This document shows, piece by piece, positions 9,501 through 18,035 of a DNA stretch of 64,000 nt. The notes under the pieces are model-generated. The model ran no database searches and was not told where the DNA came from. It was given only the letters and a program-made list of their open reading frames with translations. The stretch lies in contig NZ_JACC01000003.1 of the NCBI RefSeq assembly GCF_000520955.1, positions 62,001 to 126,000 on the forward strand. The letters run 5' to 3'. Within the stretch, counting starts at the first letter, position 1. Every line of letters starts with the position of its first letter. A program made the translations under genes and the position numbers. Source of the stretch: Aquimarina pacifica. Its GTDB lineage: Bacteria > Bacteroidota > Bacteroidia > Flavobacteriales > Flavobacteriaceae.

Positions 9501-10280
9501 AAAAGTGAGGATGCATTTTTGGTTGGATATGTTTTGTTTGATAAAGAGTCAGATGCGTCTACATTAGATATTATTAAAATAAGTAAAGAAATCATTAAAA
9601 GTAGAATTGAAAATGGTCAGATTAGTATACCAGAAGGAGTGAGCTACCAATTCACAGGAACCTATGAAAATCAAGTACGTGCAGAAAAAACATTGTCCTT
9701 TGTTATCCCATTAGTTTTATTGACTATTTTTTTGATTCTATATTTTCAATTTCGTTCTATAACTACTTCTATAATTATTTTTATAGGAATTGCAGTTGCT
9801 TTTTCTGGTGGATTTCTGATGATCTGGTTATATGGTCAGGATTGGTTTATGAATGTGCATATAGGAAGTAATAATTTGCGTGAGCTTTTTCAAATACATC
9901 CTATTAATTTAAGTGTCGCTGTATGGGTAGGTTTTATAGCACTTTTTGGGATAGCAACTGATGATGGGGTCGTAATGGCAACGTACCTTAGCAATATTTT
10001 TGATAAGAATAATCCTAAATCTATTATCGAAATAAGAAAATCTATAATAGAAGCCGGAGTAAAGAGGATTCGCCCCTGTTTAATGACTACAGCAACTACT
10101 ATTTTGGCATTACTACCAATACTTACATCGACAGGACGAGGAAGTGATATTATGATTCCGATGGCTATCCCAATTTTTGGAGGGATGACAATTGCTTTAT
10201 TAACACTTTTTGTAGTGCCTGTGCTTTTTTGTCTAAAAGAAGAGATACAACTTAAAAATCTAAATAAAATAAACTTGTAA
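6537..10280 (+). CDS. cusA: CusA/CzcA-family heavy-metal RND efflux pump
   Basis: This 1247-residue inner-membrane pump of the heavy-metal RND class has the usual internal repeat: an N-terminal helix, a large periplasmic loop, six helices, then a second copy. The helix GIAIAIGTIVDVGIILLENI carries the transmembrane Asp used for proton coupling. Methionines are present where CusA has its copper/silver relay: in SFLLMPT near residue 680, in PAPLSMYEN near 727 and in the LMLQTGMRSPMG segment near 843-853. That favours Cu(I)/Ag(I) over zinc or cobalt, by analogy. It is longer than most CusA proteins (about 1050) because of extra membrane segments around residues 520-640 and an inserted periplasmic stretch near 745-820. 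It forms an operon with the downstream TolC and CusB homologues. Confidence 0.92.
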   Translation: MLNRSIKFILEHKIIAVLILLVSVGVGISTAPFDWRSGILPSAPVAVDAIPDIGENQQIIFTKWPGHSPQDIEDQITYPLSTALSGIAGVKTIRSSSMFGFSSIYIIFEDTIEFYWSRSRILEKLNALPDELLPKGIRPSLGPDATGLGQIFWYTIEGRDENGNVTGGWDLHELRTIQEYYVKKSLSSASGVAEVASIGGYVKEYQIDIDPELIRQYGIDLNQIVVAVKQSNRDVGAQTIEVNQVEYIVRGLGYINSIEDIENTVITSHEYTSIRIKDIAKVSIGPAARRGILDKEGAEVVGGVAVARYGANPLEVIDNVKSKIRELSLGLPSKKLRDGRTSKLTIVPFYDRSELIKETLGTLNEALTLEILITILVIILMVFNLRASILISGLLPVVVLVVFIFMKLLDIDANIVALSGIAIAIGTIVDVGIILLENIISNLNNNKENISTDVVVYNATTEVSGAILTAVVTTIISFIPVFLLIGSEGKLFRPLAYTKTIALIASLVVGLFIIPPFSAFLFKKKNIKKWMQYVINLFIFVVGCITLLKGMWLGIALLIFAITSILWLLKICSKKRVNQVYMIVSVGVVLVLLSEYWHPLGVHKPILFNFTFVTVIFCGILGIFILFKRFYQQILEWALKHKLTFLSIPFCFLLISFLIFKNTGREFMPSLDEGSFLLMPTSVAHAGIAENKRILQQLDMAVAHIPEIRTVVGKAGRVESALDPAPLSMYENVIHYKPEYMCNDDGERERYKVTKDGLFVCQDGSLVNNKNIQVDSDVKIKKPLKEFFLIERKDLIVDKNGEFYRNWRPEIRNSNDIWNEIIKVTKLPGITSAPKLQPIETRLLMLQTGMRSPMGVKVKGQNLEEIEAFSTQLEQIIKEVPGVKSEAVFADKMIGKPYLHIDINREKLVRYGIAIETIQQIIEVAIGGKTLTQTIEGRERYNVRIRYPRDARDTPNDLSKISIPIGNKNNVTLSELATIRYHKGPQVIKSEDAFLVGYVLFDKESDASTLDIIKISKEIIKSRIENGQISIPEGVSYQFTGTYENQVRAEKTLSFVIPLVLLTIFLILYFQFRSITTSIIIFIGIAVAFSGGFLMIWLYGQDWFMNVHIGSNNLRELFQIHPINLSVAVWVGFIALFGIATDDGVVMATYLSNIFDKNNPKSIIEIRKSIIEAGVKRIRPCLMTTATTILALLPILTSTGRGSDIMIPMAIPIFGGMTIALLTLFVVPVLFCLKEEIQLKNLNKINL

Positions 10281-10286
10281 TGGCTG

Positions 10287-11597
10287 ATGTATATGATTAT
10301 TAATGTTTTAAAATATAAAATACCGGACACAACAAATTACTTTATAGTATTTGATAAATCGATTTCTTTTTTGCCACGTATTTTAAAAATTTTGAGTGCG
10401 GTTCTATTTTTTATAGTTCCAAATATATATGCACAACAGCTGCAAATGTACATTCAAGAGGCTGAACAAAATAATCCAAAAATACAGGCCTTTGAGTTGC
10501 GTTATGAAGTAGCAAAGGAAAAAATAGAAGAAATAAGCTTGCCAAATACTCAGTTTGGTGTTGGATATTTTGTGAGTAAACCAGAAACCAGAACAGGTGC
10601 GCAAGAAGCAAGGTTTTCTGTTAAGCAAATGTTGCCTTGGTTCGGGACTATAAACGCAAGAGAAAAATATGCAGGTTCACTTGCCGAAACAGAGTATATA
10701 AACATAGAAATTGTAAAAAGAAAAGTAACTCTTGCCGTTTCAGAATCTTACTATAAACTTTTTGCAATTACATCTAAATTAAGTCTATTAGATGAAAATA
10801 TTACTCTTTTAGAAATCCATGAGCAAATGTTGCTAAAATCGATAGAAGTTGGTAAATCATCTTTGGTTGATGTACTAAAACTACAGATATATAAAAATGA
10901 TTTGCTCGAACGTAAAGAAATTCTTGAACAGAATTTTTTATCAGAACAGGGTATTTTTAATGCACATCTTAATCGTGTCTCAAGTAGTAAAATTATTGTG
11001 CCTGAGACTATGATTATACCAGTAGCAAATAACGTCATTGAGTTAGAGAGCGATAGCATACAGTTTAATCCTGAACTACTTAAATATGATGCATTGTATG
11101 AGAGCATTGTAAAATCAGATTTGGTTAATCAAAAAGAAGGATCTGCGCAAATTGGTTTTGGAGTCGATTATATTCCTGTATCAGAGCGAACAGATATGTT
11201 CATAGTAGACAATGGTAAGGATATAATCATGCCCATGGTATCTATTTCTATACCATTATTTGGTAAGAAATATGATTCTAAAATTCGTCAGAATCAATTT
11301 AGAAAAGAGGAAATTAAAGCACAGAAAAAAGAAAAAGAAAATGTAATGAAAGTACTTCTTGGCAAGGCTATTTCAGGAAGAAATTCTGCAATAATCAAAA
11401 ATAATACTCAAAAGAATAATTTGAAACAATTAAAAAAAGTAGAAGGGATTTTATTAAAAAATTATGAAACGGGAATAATTGATATTGAAAATATTATCGA
11501 TATTAATGCTGCCCAACTCAAGTCTAGAAATATTCAAATAGAAAGTATACAAAATTATTATATTCAAACATCAATTATTAATTATCTAACAAATTAA
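10287..11597 (+). CDS. TolC-family outer-membrane channel (CusC-like)
   Basis: This 436-residue outer-membrane efflux protein begins 6 bases after the pump gene. An N-terminal extension of about 33 residues precedes a hydrophobic signal segment ending near NIYAQQ (about residues 46-51). The mature part shows the long helices of the TolC fold, with conserved phrases such as SVKQMLPWFG and a duplicated helical hairpin. TolC trimers form the exit duct that docks on the RND pump through the adaptor. The start is uncertain: the first ATG (10287) gives an unusually long pre-signal sequence, but no later in-frame ATG precedes the signal segment except one at 10293. The predicted substrate is the same metal as for the pump. 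Confidence 0.88.
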   Translation: MYMIINVLKYKIPDTTNYFIVFDKSISFLPRILKILSAVLFFIVPNIYAQQLQMYIQEAEQNNPKIQAFELRYEVAKEKIEEISLPNTQFGVGYFVSKPETRTGAQEARFSVKQMLPWFGTINAREKYAGSLAETEYINIEIVKRKVTLAVSESYYKLFAITSKLSLLDENITLLEIHEQMLLKSIEVGKSSLVDVLKLQIYKNDLLERKEILEQNFLSEQGIFNAHLNRVSSSKIIVPETMIIPVANNVIELESDSIQFNPELLKYDALYESIVKSDLVNQKEGSAQIGFGVDYIPVSERTDMFIVDNGKDIIMPMVSISIPLFGKKYDSKIRQNQFRKEEIKAQKKEKENVMKVLLGKAISGRNSAIIKNNTQKNNLKQLKKVEGILLKNYETGIIDIENIIDINAAQLKSRNIQIESIQNYYIQTSIINYLTN

Positions 11598-11627
11598 AAC
11601 CTAAATTCATTTTAAAAACTATAAACA

Positions 11628-12221
11628 ATGAAAAGAACAGATGTAATTCTTAAAACTGTAATAGCCTTATTTATGGTAGTTGCTTTTTTAAATTGTAAAA
11701 ACCAAGATACTTCAAAAAATCAAAATGATGAGAGTCACCAGCACAATCAAGAACACAATCATGCAAATGATGGAGATCATGATCACAAACATCCTCATGA
11801 CAATTCTGCTAGTGAAAAACAAATGGTACAAATCGAATTTAAAGATGAGGAAACGAAAAAATTATTTCAATCCTATATAGAAATAAAAGAAGCTTTGGTT
11901 GCAGGGGATAGCAAAAAAGTAACTTCGGGAGCTTTAATTTTGGGTGAACAAACTAAAAATGAGATACTAGTAGAGGCATTAGGAGCTATTATAAAGACGG
12001 ATAATATTGAAACTCAAAGAAACTCTTTTGCCAAAGTAACTGAACAAGTTGAAGGCATGGTAAAAGGAGCGCTAGTATCAGGAGAAATTTATAAGCAATA
12101 CTGTCCAATGGCCTTTAATAATGAAGGAGGATCTTGGTTATCGATAGAAAAAGAAATCAAAAACCCATATTTTGGAGATCGTATGTTAAAATGTGGAAAA
12201 GTCACAGAGACCATTAAATAG
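11628..12221 (+). CDS. His-rich DUF3347 lipoprotein
   Basis: The protein has 197 residues. The signal sequence ends in a lipobox with Cys23. Residues about 37-58 are extremely histidine-rich, an obvious metal-binding tether. Residues about 75-195 are the DUF3347 domain, ending in the characteristic YCPMAFNNEGGSWLS and NPYFGDRMLKCG blocks, whose Cys and Met residues could bind Cu(I). DUF3347 is often fused to CusB-like adaptors; here it is a free lipoprotein. I infer a periplasmic metal-scavenging or handover role for the RND system. It begins 30 bases after the TolC gene and ends one base before the ATG of the next gene. Confidence 0.85.
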   Translation: MKRTDVILKTVIALFMVVAFLNCKNQDTSKNQNDESHQHNQEHNHANDGDHDHKHPHDNSASEKQMVQIEFKDEETKKLFQSYIEIKEALVAGDSKKVTSGALILGEQTKNEILVEALGAIIKTDNIETQRNSFAKVTEQVEGMVKGALVSGEIYKQYCPMAFNNEGGSWLSIEKEIKNPYFGDRMLKCGKVTETIK

Positions 12222-12222
12222 G

Positions 12223-12954
12223 ATGAAAAACATATATGAAATATCAGGAATGACTTGTCAGGGATGTCGCAAAAGTGTTGAGGATACTTTGAGTAAAGTT
12301 ACGGGGGTTGATAGTGTAAAAGTCGATTTAGAATCGAAGACAGCTCATATCGATATGCAGGCTCCATTGTCCTTAGAAGCACTGCAAGAAGTATTATCAC
12401 CTAAATATATAATTTCATTTCAGAATCAAGATATTCCTGATGTTTTATATAGCGAGGACGATATAAAACCTGTAAAGAGTAAATTATTAGCACTAAAACC
12501 ATTACTAATCATTTTTGCATATTTATTTACTTCTAGTATTTTATTGAATCATGACAATTGGCGAGTAGATCAGGCAATGTTTGACTTTATGGGATTATTT
12601 TATATCGTTTTTGGTTTTTTTAAGATTATTGATTTATCCGGTTTTTCAAATTCTTTTAGGATGTATGATCCATTCGCAAAATTAGTACCGGCCTATGGTT
12701 ATATATACCCTTTTATAGAAACTGTTCTTGGTGTACTTTTTTTGATGAGGCTCCTACTACCTGCAGCACTGATAACTACACTGATAATACTAGGAGTTAC
12801 GACATTGGGAGTAATGAAGGTTTTATTGAATAAGAATCCTATAAAATGCGCTTGCCTAGGATCAGTATTTAAGTTACCCATGACAGAGGCAACACTTATT
12901 GAGAATATAATTATGATTGGTATGGCAATTATCATGTTAATTAAAAGTTTTTAA
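12223..12954 (+). CDS. HMA metal-binding domain fused to MauE/DoxX-like membrane protein
   Basis: Of the possible starts, ATG 12223 is right: it lies just after the previous stop and the first residues already form the HMA fold (MKNIYEISGMTCQGC). This gives 243 residues. Residues 1-68 are a heavy-metal-associated domain with the CxxC pair Cys12 and Cys15. After a linker come four transmembrane segments of the MauE/methylamine-utilisation type, with the typical cytosolic-loop phrase CACLGSVFKLPMTEA near residues 209-223. The family accompanies copper efflux clusters in flavobacteria. Metal transfer across the inner membrane is inferred from the domains. Translation is probably coupled to the DUF3347 gene. 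Confidence 0.85.
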   Translation: MKNIYEISGMTCQGCRKSVEDTLSKVTGVDSVKVDLESKTAHIDMQAPLSLEALQEVLSPKYIISFQNQDIPDVLYSEDDIKPVKSKLLALKPLLIIFAYLFTSSILLNHDNWRVDQAMFDFMGLFYIVFGFFKIIDLSGFSNSFRMYDPFAKLVPAYGYIYPFIETVLGVLFLMRLLLPAALITTLIILGVTTLGVMKVLLNKNPIKCACLGSVFKLPMTEATLIENIIMIGMAIIMLIKSF

Positions 12955-12966
12955 GAATTTTAGAAA

Positions 12967-14184
12967 ATGAAGAATAAGAACATTTTATATATAGGATTAG
13001 CACTGGTTCTCGGGTTGGTAATCGGATACTTTATTTTCTATCCAGATCCTTCTACCATAAATAACAAAGAAGCAGTAGACTTAGATAAACAAGAGTGGAC
13101 TTGTTCGATGCATCCAGAAGTTATTCGTTCTAATTCAGGTGATTGCCCAATTTGTGGGATGGATTTGATACCCTTAGTAATCAATACAAATAATTTGTCT
13201 CCTGATCAATTTAGAATGACTGAAAATGCAATTGCATTAGCCAATATAGAAACTACCATTGTTAGTAATAAAGGAAAAACTGGTGGGGGCATAAAGGTTT
13301 CTGGAAAAATAAGAGAAAGAGAAGAAAATAATACCATACAAAGTAGTTATTTTACAGGAAGAATAGAGAAACTAAATGTCACTTATGCTGGACAAGAGGT
13401 TAAAAAGGGGCAAAGATTAGCAATGTTGTATTCTCCTGATTTAATAACTGCTCAAAAAGAATTCTTAACAGCTTCTGATCTCAAAGAATCTCAACCTGAA
13501 TTATATAACGCGGTTTATAATAAATTAAAATTGCTGAAACTATCAGATAAACAAATTAAGGCTATAGAGTCTTTGGGATCAATTATTGAAAATTTTCCTA
13601 TTTATGCTAATGTCAGTGGGGTTGTATCAGAAGTGCTGAGTACCGAAGGTGCTTATATAAAAGAGGGAGAGGCTATCCTAAGAGTTAGTAACCTTTCTAG
13701 TGTATGGGCAGAATTTGATGTTTATGAGAATCAAATTGGTGTTTTTAAAGAAGGACAACAAATTAAAATTGAAGTGCCTTCATCTCCAGAGAAAAATTTT
13801 GATGCTATTATTTCTTTTATAGATCCAATTCTCGATATGCAAAAGAGAACTTTTGTTATAAGAGCAACACTTGATAATCCTGATAAATTTTTTAAACCAG
13901 GAATGTTTGTTAATGGACAAGTTTTTGATGAATTTCAAAATGATCAAAAATATATTAGCGTACCTTCAAGTGCGGTATTATGGACAGGAAAACGTTCTAT
14001 TATATACATCAAAACTGATGGTCCGGTGTTCGAAATGAGAGAAGTTGTATTAGGAGATAAGAACGACGAAACCTATAGGATTATTGAAGGGCTTAGTCTA
14101 GGAGAAGAAATTGTAACCAATGGCGCTTTTACAGTGGATGCAGCGGCACAATTACAAGGAAAAAAGTCTATGATGAAGAGATAG
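12967..14184 (+). CDS. cusB: CusB-like periplasmic adaptor with N-terminal heavy-metal binding module
   Basis: This 405-residue adaptor of the RND system has one membrane anchor (about 6-24), then a heavy-metal-binding module at 43-70 (WTCSMHPEV...CPICGMDLIPL) carrying Cys46, Met48, His49, Cys60, Cys63 and Met65. The rest is the membrane-fusion-protein body: a lipoyl-like barrel split around a short alpha hairpin (about 150-200), a beta-barrel with VWAEFDVYENQIG near 250 and a membrane-proximal domain. The protein bridges CusA and TolC and can receive Cu(I)/Ag(I). It is the last gene of the plus-strand efflux locus; the next gene converges 127 bases away. Confidence 0.9.
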   Translation: MKNKNILYIGLALVLGLVIGYFIFYPDPSTINNKEAVDLDKQEWTCSMHPEVIRSNSGDCPICGMDLIPLVINTNNLSPDQFRMTENAIALANIETTIVSNKGKTGGGIKVSGKIREREENNTIQSSYFTGRIEKLNVTYAGQEVKKGQRLAMLYSPDLITAQKEFLTASDLKESQPELYNAVYNKLKLLKLSDKQIKAIESLGSIIENFPIYANVSGVVSEVLSTEGAYIKEGEAILRVSNLSSVWAEFDVYENQIGVFKEGQQIKIEVPSSPEKNFDAIISFIDPILDMQKRTFVIRATLDNPDKFFKPGMFVNGQVFDEFQNDQKYISVPSSAVLWTGKRSIIYIKTDGPVFEMREVVLGDKNDETYRIIEGLSLGEEIVTNGAFTVDAAAQLQGKKSMMKR

Positions 14185-14311
14185 AATAATAAATTAAGCG
14201 CTTTTTAAGTGGTTGATTTTTAGTGTTTTTATTTCAGATTAAATCATTATTGTTTAGTTGCTTTTGGTTTGAATTTGTAGAGAATAATTTTTAGACTTTG
14301 TTTTAGTACTT

Positions 14312-14998
14312 TTAATTGAATAATTCTTGCTTAACTAATTCATAATAAGTTACACTAACTGGTATTTTGATAGTTGAAAGAGATAGATCCTTTCCTTTGA
14401 GTGCTGTAACCTTTTCTTTATTTATAATAAATGATCTATGTACACGCATAAATATCTCTTCAGGTAATGTTTTTTCTAGTGATTTTAAGGACTGATAGCT
14501 CATTATTTTTTTATTTTCGGTATGAAAAACTACATATTCACTATCGCTTTCTACATACAGGATATCACTATATTTTAGTTTGTGTAAGTCATAACCTGAT
14601 TTTATTGTTATTGTACTTTCTTCGGGTTTAGGTACATTTTTAGAATCCTTTTTAACTTTATTTACAGCTGTTAGAAAGCGTTCAAAAGTAACAGGCTTAA
14701 GTAAGTAATCCAGCGCATTTAGTTCAAAACCATCTAGAGCATATTCAGAATACGCTGTTGTAAAAATAACATTGGTATTTGGACCTATCATTTTTGCAAA
14801 ATCAGTACCTTTTAAATCAGGCATTTGAATATCTAAGAAAATAACGTCTACGGGAGTTTCTTTAATTTTTTGAAGCGCTTCTATTGGGTTTTCAAAATCA
14901 CCAATTAACTCTAAAGAATCTACTTTGCTTATATATGTTTTAAGTAAAACTCTAGCTAATTCTTCATCATCAACGACTATACATTTAATATTCTGCAT
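14312..14998 (-). CDS. LytTR-type response regulator
   Basis: This 228-residue protein has a receiver domain (1-120) with the acidic pocket Asp10/Asp11, phospho-acceptor Asp56 in FLDIQMP and Lys in LLKPV. The C-terminal LytTR DNA-binding domain (about 130-228) contains the VHRSFIINKEKV block. It overlaps the kinase gene by 14 bases, so they form a two-component pair. LytTR regulators bind paired direct repeats. The likely targets are the flanking metal-efflux genes and/or the EF-hand/YHYH genes, but no site can be proven here. Confidence 0.93.
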   Translation of the reverse strand: MQNIKCIVVDDEELARVLLKTYISKVDSLELIGDFENPIEALQKIKETPVDVIFLDIQMPDLKGTDFAKMIGPNTNVIFTTAYSEYALDGFELNALDYLLKPVTFERFLTAVNKVKKDSKNVPKPEESTITIKSGYDLHKLKYSDILYVESDSEYVVFHTENKKIMSYQSLKSLEKTLPEEIFMRVHRSFIINKEKVTALKGKDLSLSTIKIPVSVTYYELVKQELFN

Positions 14999-16025
14999 CG
15001 ATTCTTAGGTTTAATTCAACATTGAAGATACCATTATTTTTTTGTATGTGTAGCAGATGTTTTTCGGGATAAACAATGGCTAGCCTTTTTTTTACATTTT
15101 CTAATCCTATACCACCAACCTCATCTTTACTAACTTCTTCTGTAGGAATGCTGTTTTGTATTTTGAAAACAACTTCTTCTGTGCTACTTTTTATTTCTAA
15201 CTTTATGTAGGAACCATTTAACTTTTCAATATTGCTATGTTTTATGGCATTTTCTATAAAAGGAATAAAAATCATTGGAGCAATAAGTACGTTTGGGTTT
15301 TCTATATCGAATACTAATGAAATAGGGTATGGTGAGCTTTTTTTCATAGAAAATAAGCGAATGTAATTCTTTACATATGTAATTTCTTTTTCTAGGGGCA
15401 CAAAGGGTCTTTCGCATTCATATAGTACGTACCTAAGCATATTAGACAAATAACTTATACTTTGTTGTGTTTTATCAGAGTTGATTACTGATAAAGCATA
15501 AATGTTATTAAGGCAGTTAAATAAAAAATGAGGGTTGATTTGTGATTTGAGTAGTTTAAGTTCTGTCTGCAAATTTTCACTTTTACGACGAATAGTCTCT
15601 TCTTCTTTTCTTTGAGCAAATAAGAAAATTTCTATACTGGTTGCCAACATAGAAGAAAACGATAAGAACAAAAGGTTTATTAAAAATTTAGAAGGAGGTT
15701 TTCTGTGTGGCGACTCTAATGGCATCCTCATACCAGGAGCATGATTAGGAGGTATCGGAGGTGTTGGAGAAAAAAAATAGGAAGATAAAAACGTACAGAT
15801 ACAAATGGTAGTAATACAAATTATAGCAAATAGAAAGTATTCTTTTTTAAATAAAAATGTCTCTGCCAGATAAAAAATAATGATAGAAATTAGAAAAATC
15901 TGACACAAAAATGGAATAGAATTTTCTTCAATAAATCCTCTTAGAGTACCAGTACTGATCCATAAAATAAACCACACGATTATCCATAGTAATATTTGAA
16001 AATAAAACCTTTTAGCTTTGCTCAT
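14985..16025 (-). CDS. LytS-type sensor histidine kinase with Pro/Met/His-rich periplasmic loop
   Basis: This 346-residue protein has four transmembrane segments (about 10-26, 36-58, 63-84, 114-138), then the His_kinase domain with phospho-acceptor His166 in QINPHFLFN and an ATPase domain with asparagine box near 255-265 (PFIENAIKHS) and GIGLENVKKRL. Between helices 3 and 4, residues 86-112 form a loop very rich in Pro with several His and Met residues; by topology it faces the periplasm. Such a loop could sense metal, which fits the location between a copper-efflux locus and secreted His-rich proteins, but this is inference. It is divergent from the EF-hand gene at 16214. Confidence 0.9.
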   Translation of the reverse strand: MSKAKRFYFQILLWIIVWFILWISTGTLRGFIEENSIPFLCQIFLISIIIFYLAETFLFKKEYFLFAIICITTICICTFLSSYFFSPTPPIPPNHAPGMRMPLESPHRKPPSKFLINLLFLSFSSMLATSIEIFLFAQRKEEETIRRKSENLQTELKLLKSQINPHFLFNCLNNIYALSVINSDKTQQSISYLSNMLRYVLYECERPFVPLEKEITYVKNYIRLFSMKKSSPYPISLVFDIENPNVLIAPMIFIPFIENAIKHSNIEKLNGSYIKLEIKSSTEEVVFKIQNSIPTEEVSKDEVGGIGLENVKKRLAIVYPEKHLLHIQKNNGIFNVELNLRIDAEY

Positions 16026-16213
16026 ACTGCAAATTAAATAAAAATTAAATCATTGACTCTTACAAAATCAAGCTTTAAATAAGCTAAAAATGTGGGCTCG
16101 CGGGTTAAAAAACAGTATTTACTTAAAAGTATTTGGTATTCGTAGAAAAGTGTTTAACTACCTCTCAAATTTTGCCTAATTTTAGCAGAAATACAAAAAA
16201 TAAAATAAGTCTT

Positions 16214-16516
16214 ATGAAAAAAAACGCATTAAAATTAGGGTCTATGTTAGCATTTGCTACCATTTTAATATCTTGTAAATCAAATGCTCAGTCTGATTCA
16301 GAGAGAAAAGGAGGTAAGGAACGTCCTAGTATCGAGGAACTTTTTACCAAAATGGATTCAAATGAAGACGGAAAATTAGCAAAGGACGAAGTAAAAGGTC
16401 CTATGAGTAAAGATTTCGCCAAGATAGATACTGATGAAGATGGTTTTATTACCATGGAAGAATTAGAAAAAGCACCAAAACCAGATAGACAAGGTCGACC
16501 ACCACAAAGAAATTAA
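16214..16516 (+). CDS. EF-hand lipoprotein
   Basis: The ATG at 16214 is chosen because a clean lipoprotein signal sequence begins there (lipobox ending in ISC at residues 19-21). The protein has 100 residues. Two adjacent EF-hand loops are clear: DSNEDGKLAKDE and DTDEDGFITMEE, each with the Asp/Asn, Gly and final Glu positions for calcium. The tail is Pro/Arg-rich. Its role is unknown; it is exported and probably binds Ca2+ or another divalent ion. It is divergent from the histidine-kinase gene and 38 bases upstream of the first YHYH gene, so it probably belongs with that run of secreted proteins. Confidence 0.85.
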   Translation: MKKNALKLGSMLAFATILISCKSNAQSDSERKGGKERPSIEELFTKMDSNEDGKLAKDEVKGPMSKDFAKIDTDEDGFITMEELEKAPKPDRQGRPPQRN

Positions 16517-16554
16517 TAAGGAATAGACTTTAGTTTTTTTAAATACCCCGAAAT

Positions 16555-17382
16555 ATGAAGAAAGAAAAAAAGAAAAAAAGTACAAAACATTTATTCTTAA
16601 TATGTTTTTTACTTATTGTAGTAAGCGCATGTAGTAATGATGATAGCTCATCTTCTGATACTGTTGATGACTCATCCTCAGATACTGTCGATGATGATAG
16701 TGTTGATAATGATAATGGTTCTGTTACCACCGATGGATTACACGCTGCATTTGCAGAATTTGATACGGATGAGACAGATATTTATTTAGATGGAGATAAT
16801 GTAGTTATAGAAACTACAGGATACCCAAATCATACCAGTTATTACTGGGGAGAAGATCATGAGCTATATTTAGACGAAGATATAGGGGCCAATGCAACAC
16901 CTAGTACAATTCCTGGACGTGATGCATCGGCAACACTTACGGTATCCGCGAATCCCGAATTGGCTACATCAAGTACAAGTACTCAATTAGGAACCATTGG
17001 CATATCTGTAAGTGGTGCAGCCATTTTTAATGATCAAGAAGGTAATGGAGCATTAACAGATGGAGTAGCAAAAGGACTGGATTATTCTGGTGGTCATATT
17101 GGCCCATCAGTATACCATTATCATCTTGAGCCCAAAGCTTTTACCGATGATGATGAGAACCTAGTAGGTATTCTAGCAGATGGATTTTTTATCTATGGTA
17201 GAAAATGTAATTCTACAGGAACATATCCTACTGATCTAGACGATTCAGGAGGGCATACTCATACAACACAGCATTCAGATACCGAAGAGTATCATTATCA
17301 TATTATTAATGAACTGTATTTAGATCAATATTACATTATTTTTGCCGGAGATTATAAAGGTAATCCAGGTAATATTAATTGA
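16555..17382 (+). CDS. YHYH-domain lipoprotein (copy 1)
   Basis: This 275-residue lipoprotein has its signal ending at Cys26 and a Ser/Asp-rich linker (about 29-60). The rest is a YHYH domain: VYHYHLEP at 186-193, EYHYHIINELY from about 245, with GGHTHTTQHS between them, making a very histidine-rich face. The family has no established function; the histidines suggest metal binding, and the adjacent SCO gene supports this. The domain is almost identical to the C-terminal part of the protein at 18985, including a run of about 59 identical bases. The stop overlaps the next gene's ATG (TGATG), indicating translational coupling. Confidence 0.85.
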   Translation: MKKEKKKKSTKHLFLICFLLIVVSACSNDDSSSSDTVDDSSSDTVDDDSVDNDNGSVTTDGLHAAFAEFDTDETDIYLDGDNVVIETTGYPNHTSYYWGEDHELYLDEDIGANATPSTIPGRDASATLTVSANPELATSSTSTQLGTIGISVSGAAIFNDQEGNGALTDGVAKGLDYSGGHIGPSVYHYHLEPKAFTDDDENLVGILADGFFIYGRKCNSTGTYPTDLDDSGGHTHTTQHSDTEEYHYHIINELYLDQYYIIFAGDYKGNPGNIN

Positions 17383-18029
17383 TGATATGTATGTTTAAAA
17401 AACCTTTCAAAAATTACTACATATTAATAGTTCCTTTTTTGGTTTTTTGTGTGCTTGGTTGCACAAAAACTAAAAAAGCAAGTAATAGTGTTGTCAATGA
17501 TGATAAGGAAATTATCATCATTGATGATATTATGGTGCCTAAAGATTTATTGGTTCTGAAACCAAACGAAGGTAAGTGGTATTATCAAGGTACTCCGTTT
17601 ACAGGATTCGCTGTTTATTATCATGATAATAAACAGATTGCCCAGAAAATAGGATATTATAAGGGTAAGAAAGAGGGATTAGCTCAAAAATGGTTTCCAA
17701 ATGGGGATATAAGTAAAACATCTTATTATAAACAAAATCGTTTGGATGGTATCGTAAGAGTTTGGTGGCCAAATAAGACAATAAGTTCAGAATCAAATTA
17801 TATTAATGGAGTTAAAGACGGAGTTCAGAAAAAATGGTATTCTAATGGTCAATTAGGAAGGAAAACAACAATAAACAAAGGTAAAGAAGAGGGATTACAA
17901 CAAGCATGGCTTCAAAATGGTAAATTATATGTAAATTACGAAGCCAGAAATGGTAGAGTATTTGGATTAAAGAGGGCTAACCTTTGTTATAAATTAAAGG
18001 AAGAGCAAGTAGTATTTAGTGAAAAATAA
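17382..18029 (+). CDS. MORN/YwqK-like repeat lipoprotein
   Basis: The ATG at 17382 overlaps the previous stop as TGATG; a second ATG at 17391 is also possible. The protein has about 215 residues. A hydrophobic signal ends in VLGC, a lipobox. Residues about 70-190 contain at least five copies of a MORN-like unit of the form GxxxGxxxxWxxNGxxxxxxxYxxxxxDG, as in the YwqK toxin-neutralising family and in MORN proteins. Such repeats usually act as binding scaffolds. It is a member of the YHYH/SCO run by spacing (6 bases to the next start). Confidence 0.8.
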   Translation: MICMFKKPFKNYYILIVPFLVFCVLGCTKTKKASNSVVNDDKEIIIIDDIMVPKDLLVLKPNEGKWYYQGTPFTGFAVYYHDNKQIAQKIGYYKGKKEGLAQKWFPNGDISKTSYYKQNRLDGIVRVWWPNKTISSESNYINGVKDGVQKKWYSNGQLGRKTTINKGKEEGLQQAWLQNGKLYVNYEARNGRVFGLKRANLCYKLKEEQVVFSEK

Positions 18030-18035
18030 GATATT

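Noticed and set aside
12193-12222. ATG at 12193 as start of the HMA protein
   Set aside because: The ATG at 12223 follows the previous stop and begins exactly at the HMA domain; the extension has no homology sense.
16133-16213. Upstream start for the EF-hand protein
   Set aside because: The lipoprotein signal begins at the ATG at 16214; the upstream residues would precede a signal peptide.
17382-18029. YwqK-like protein as an antitoxin
   Set aside because: There is no toxin-like gene beside it and it is an exported lipoprotein; the repeats only show MORN-type scaffold similarity.
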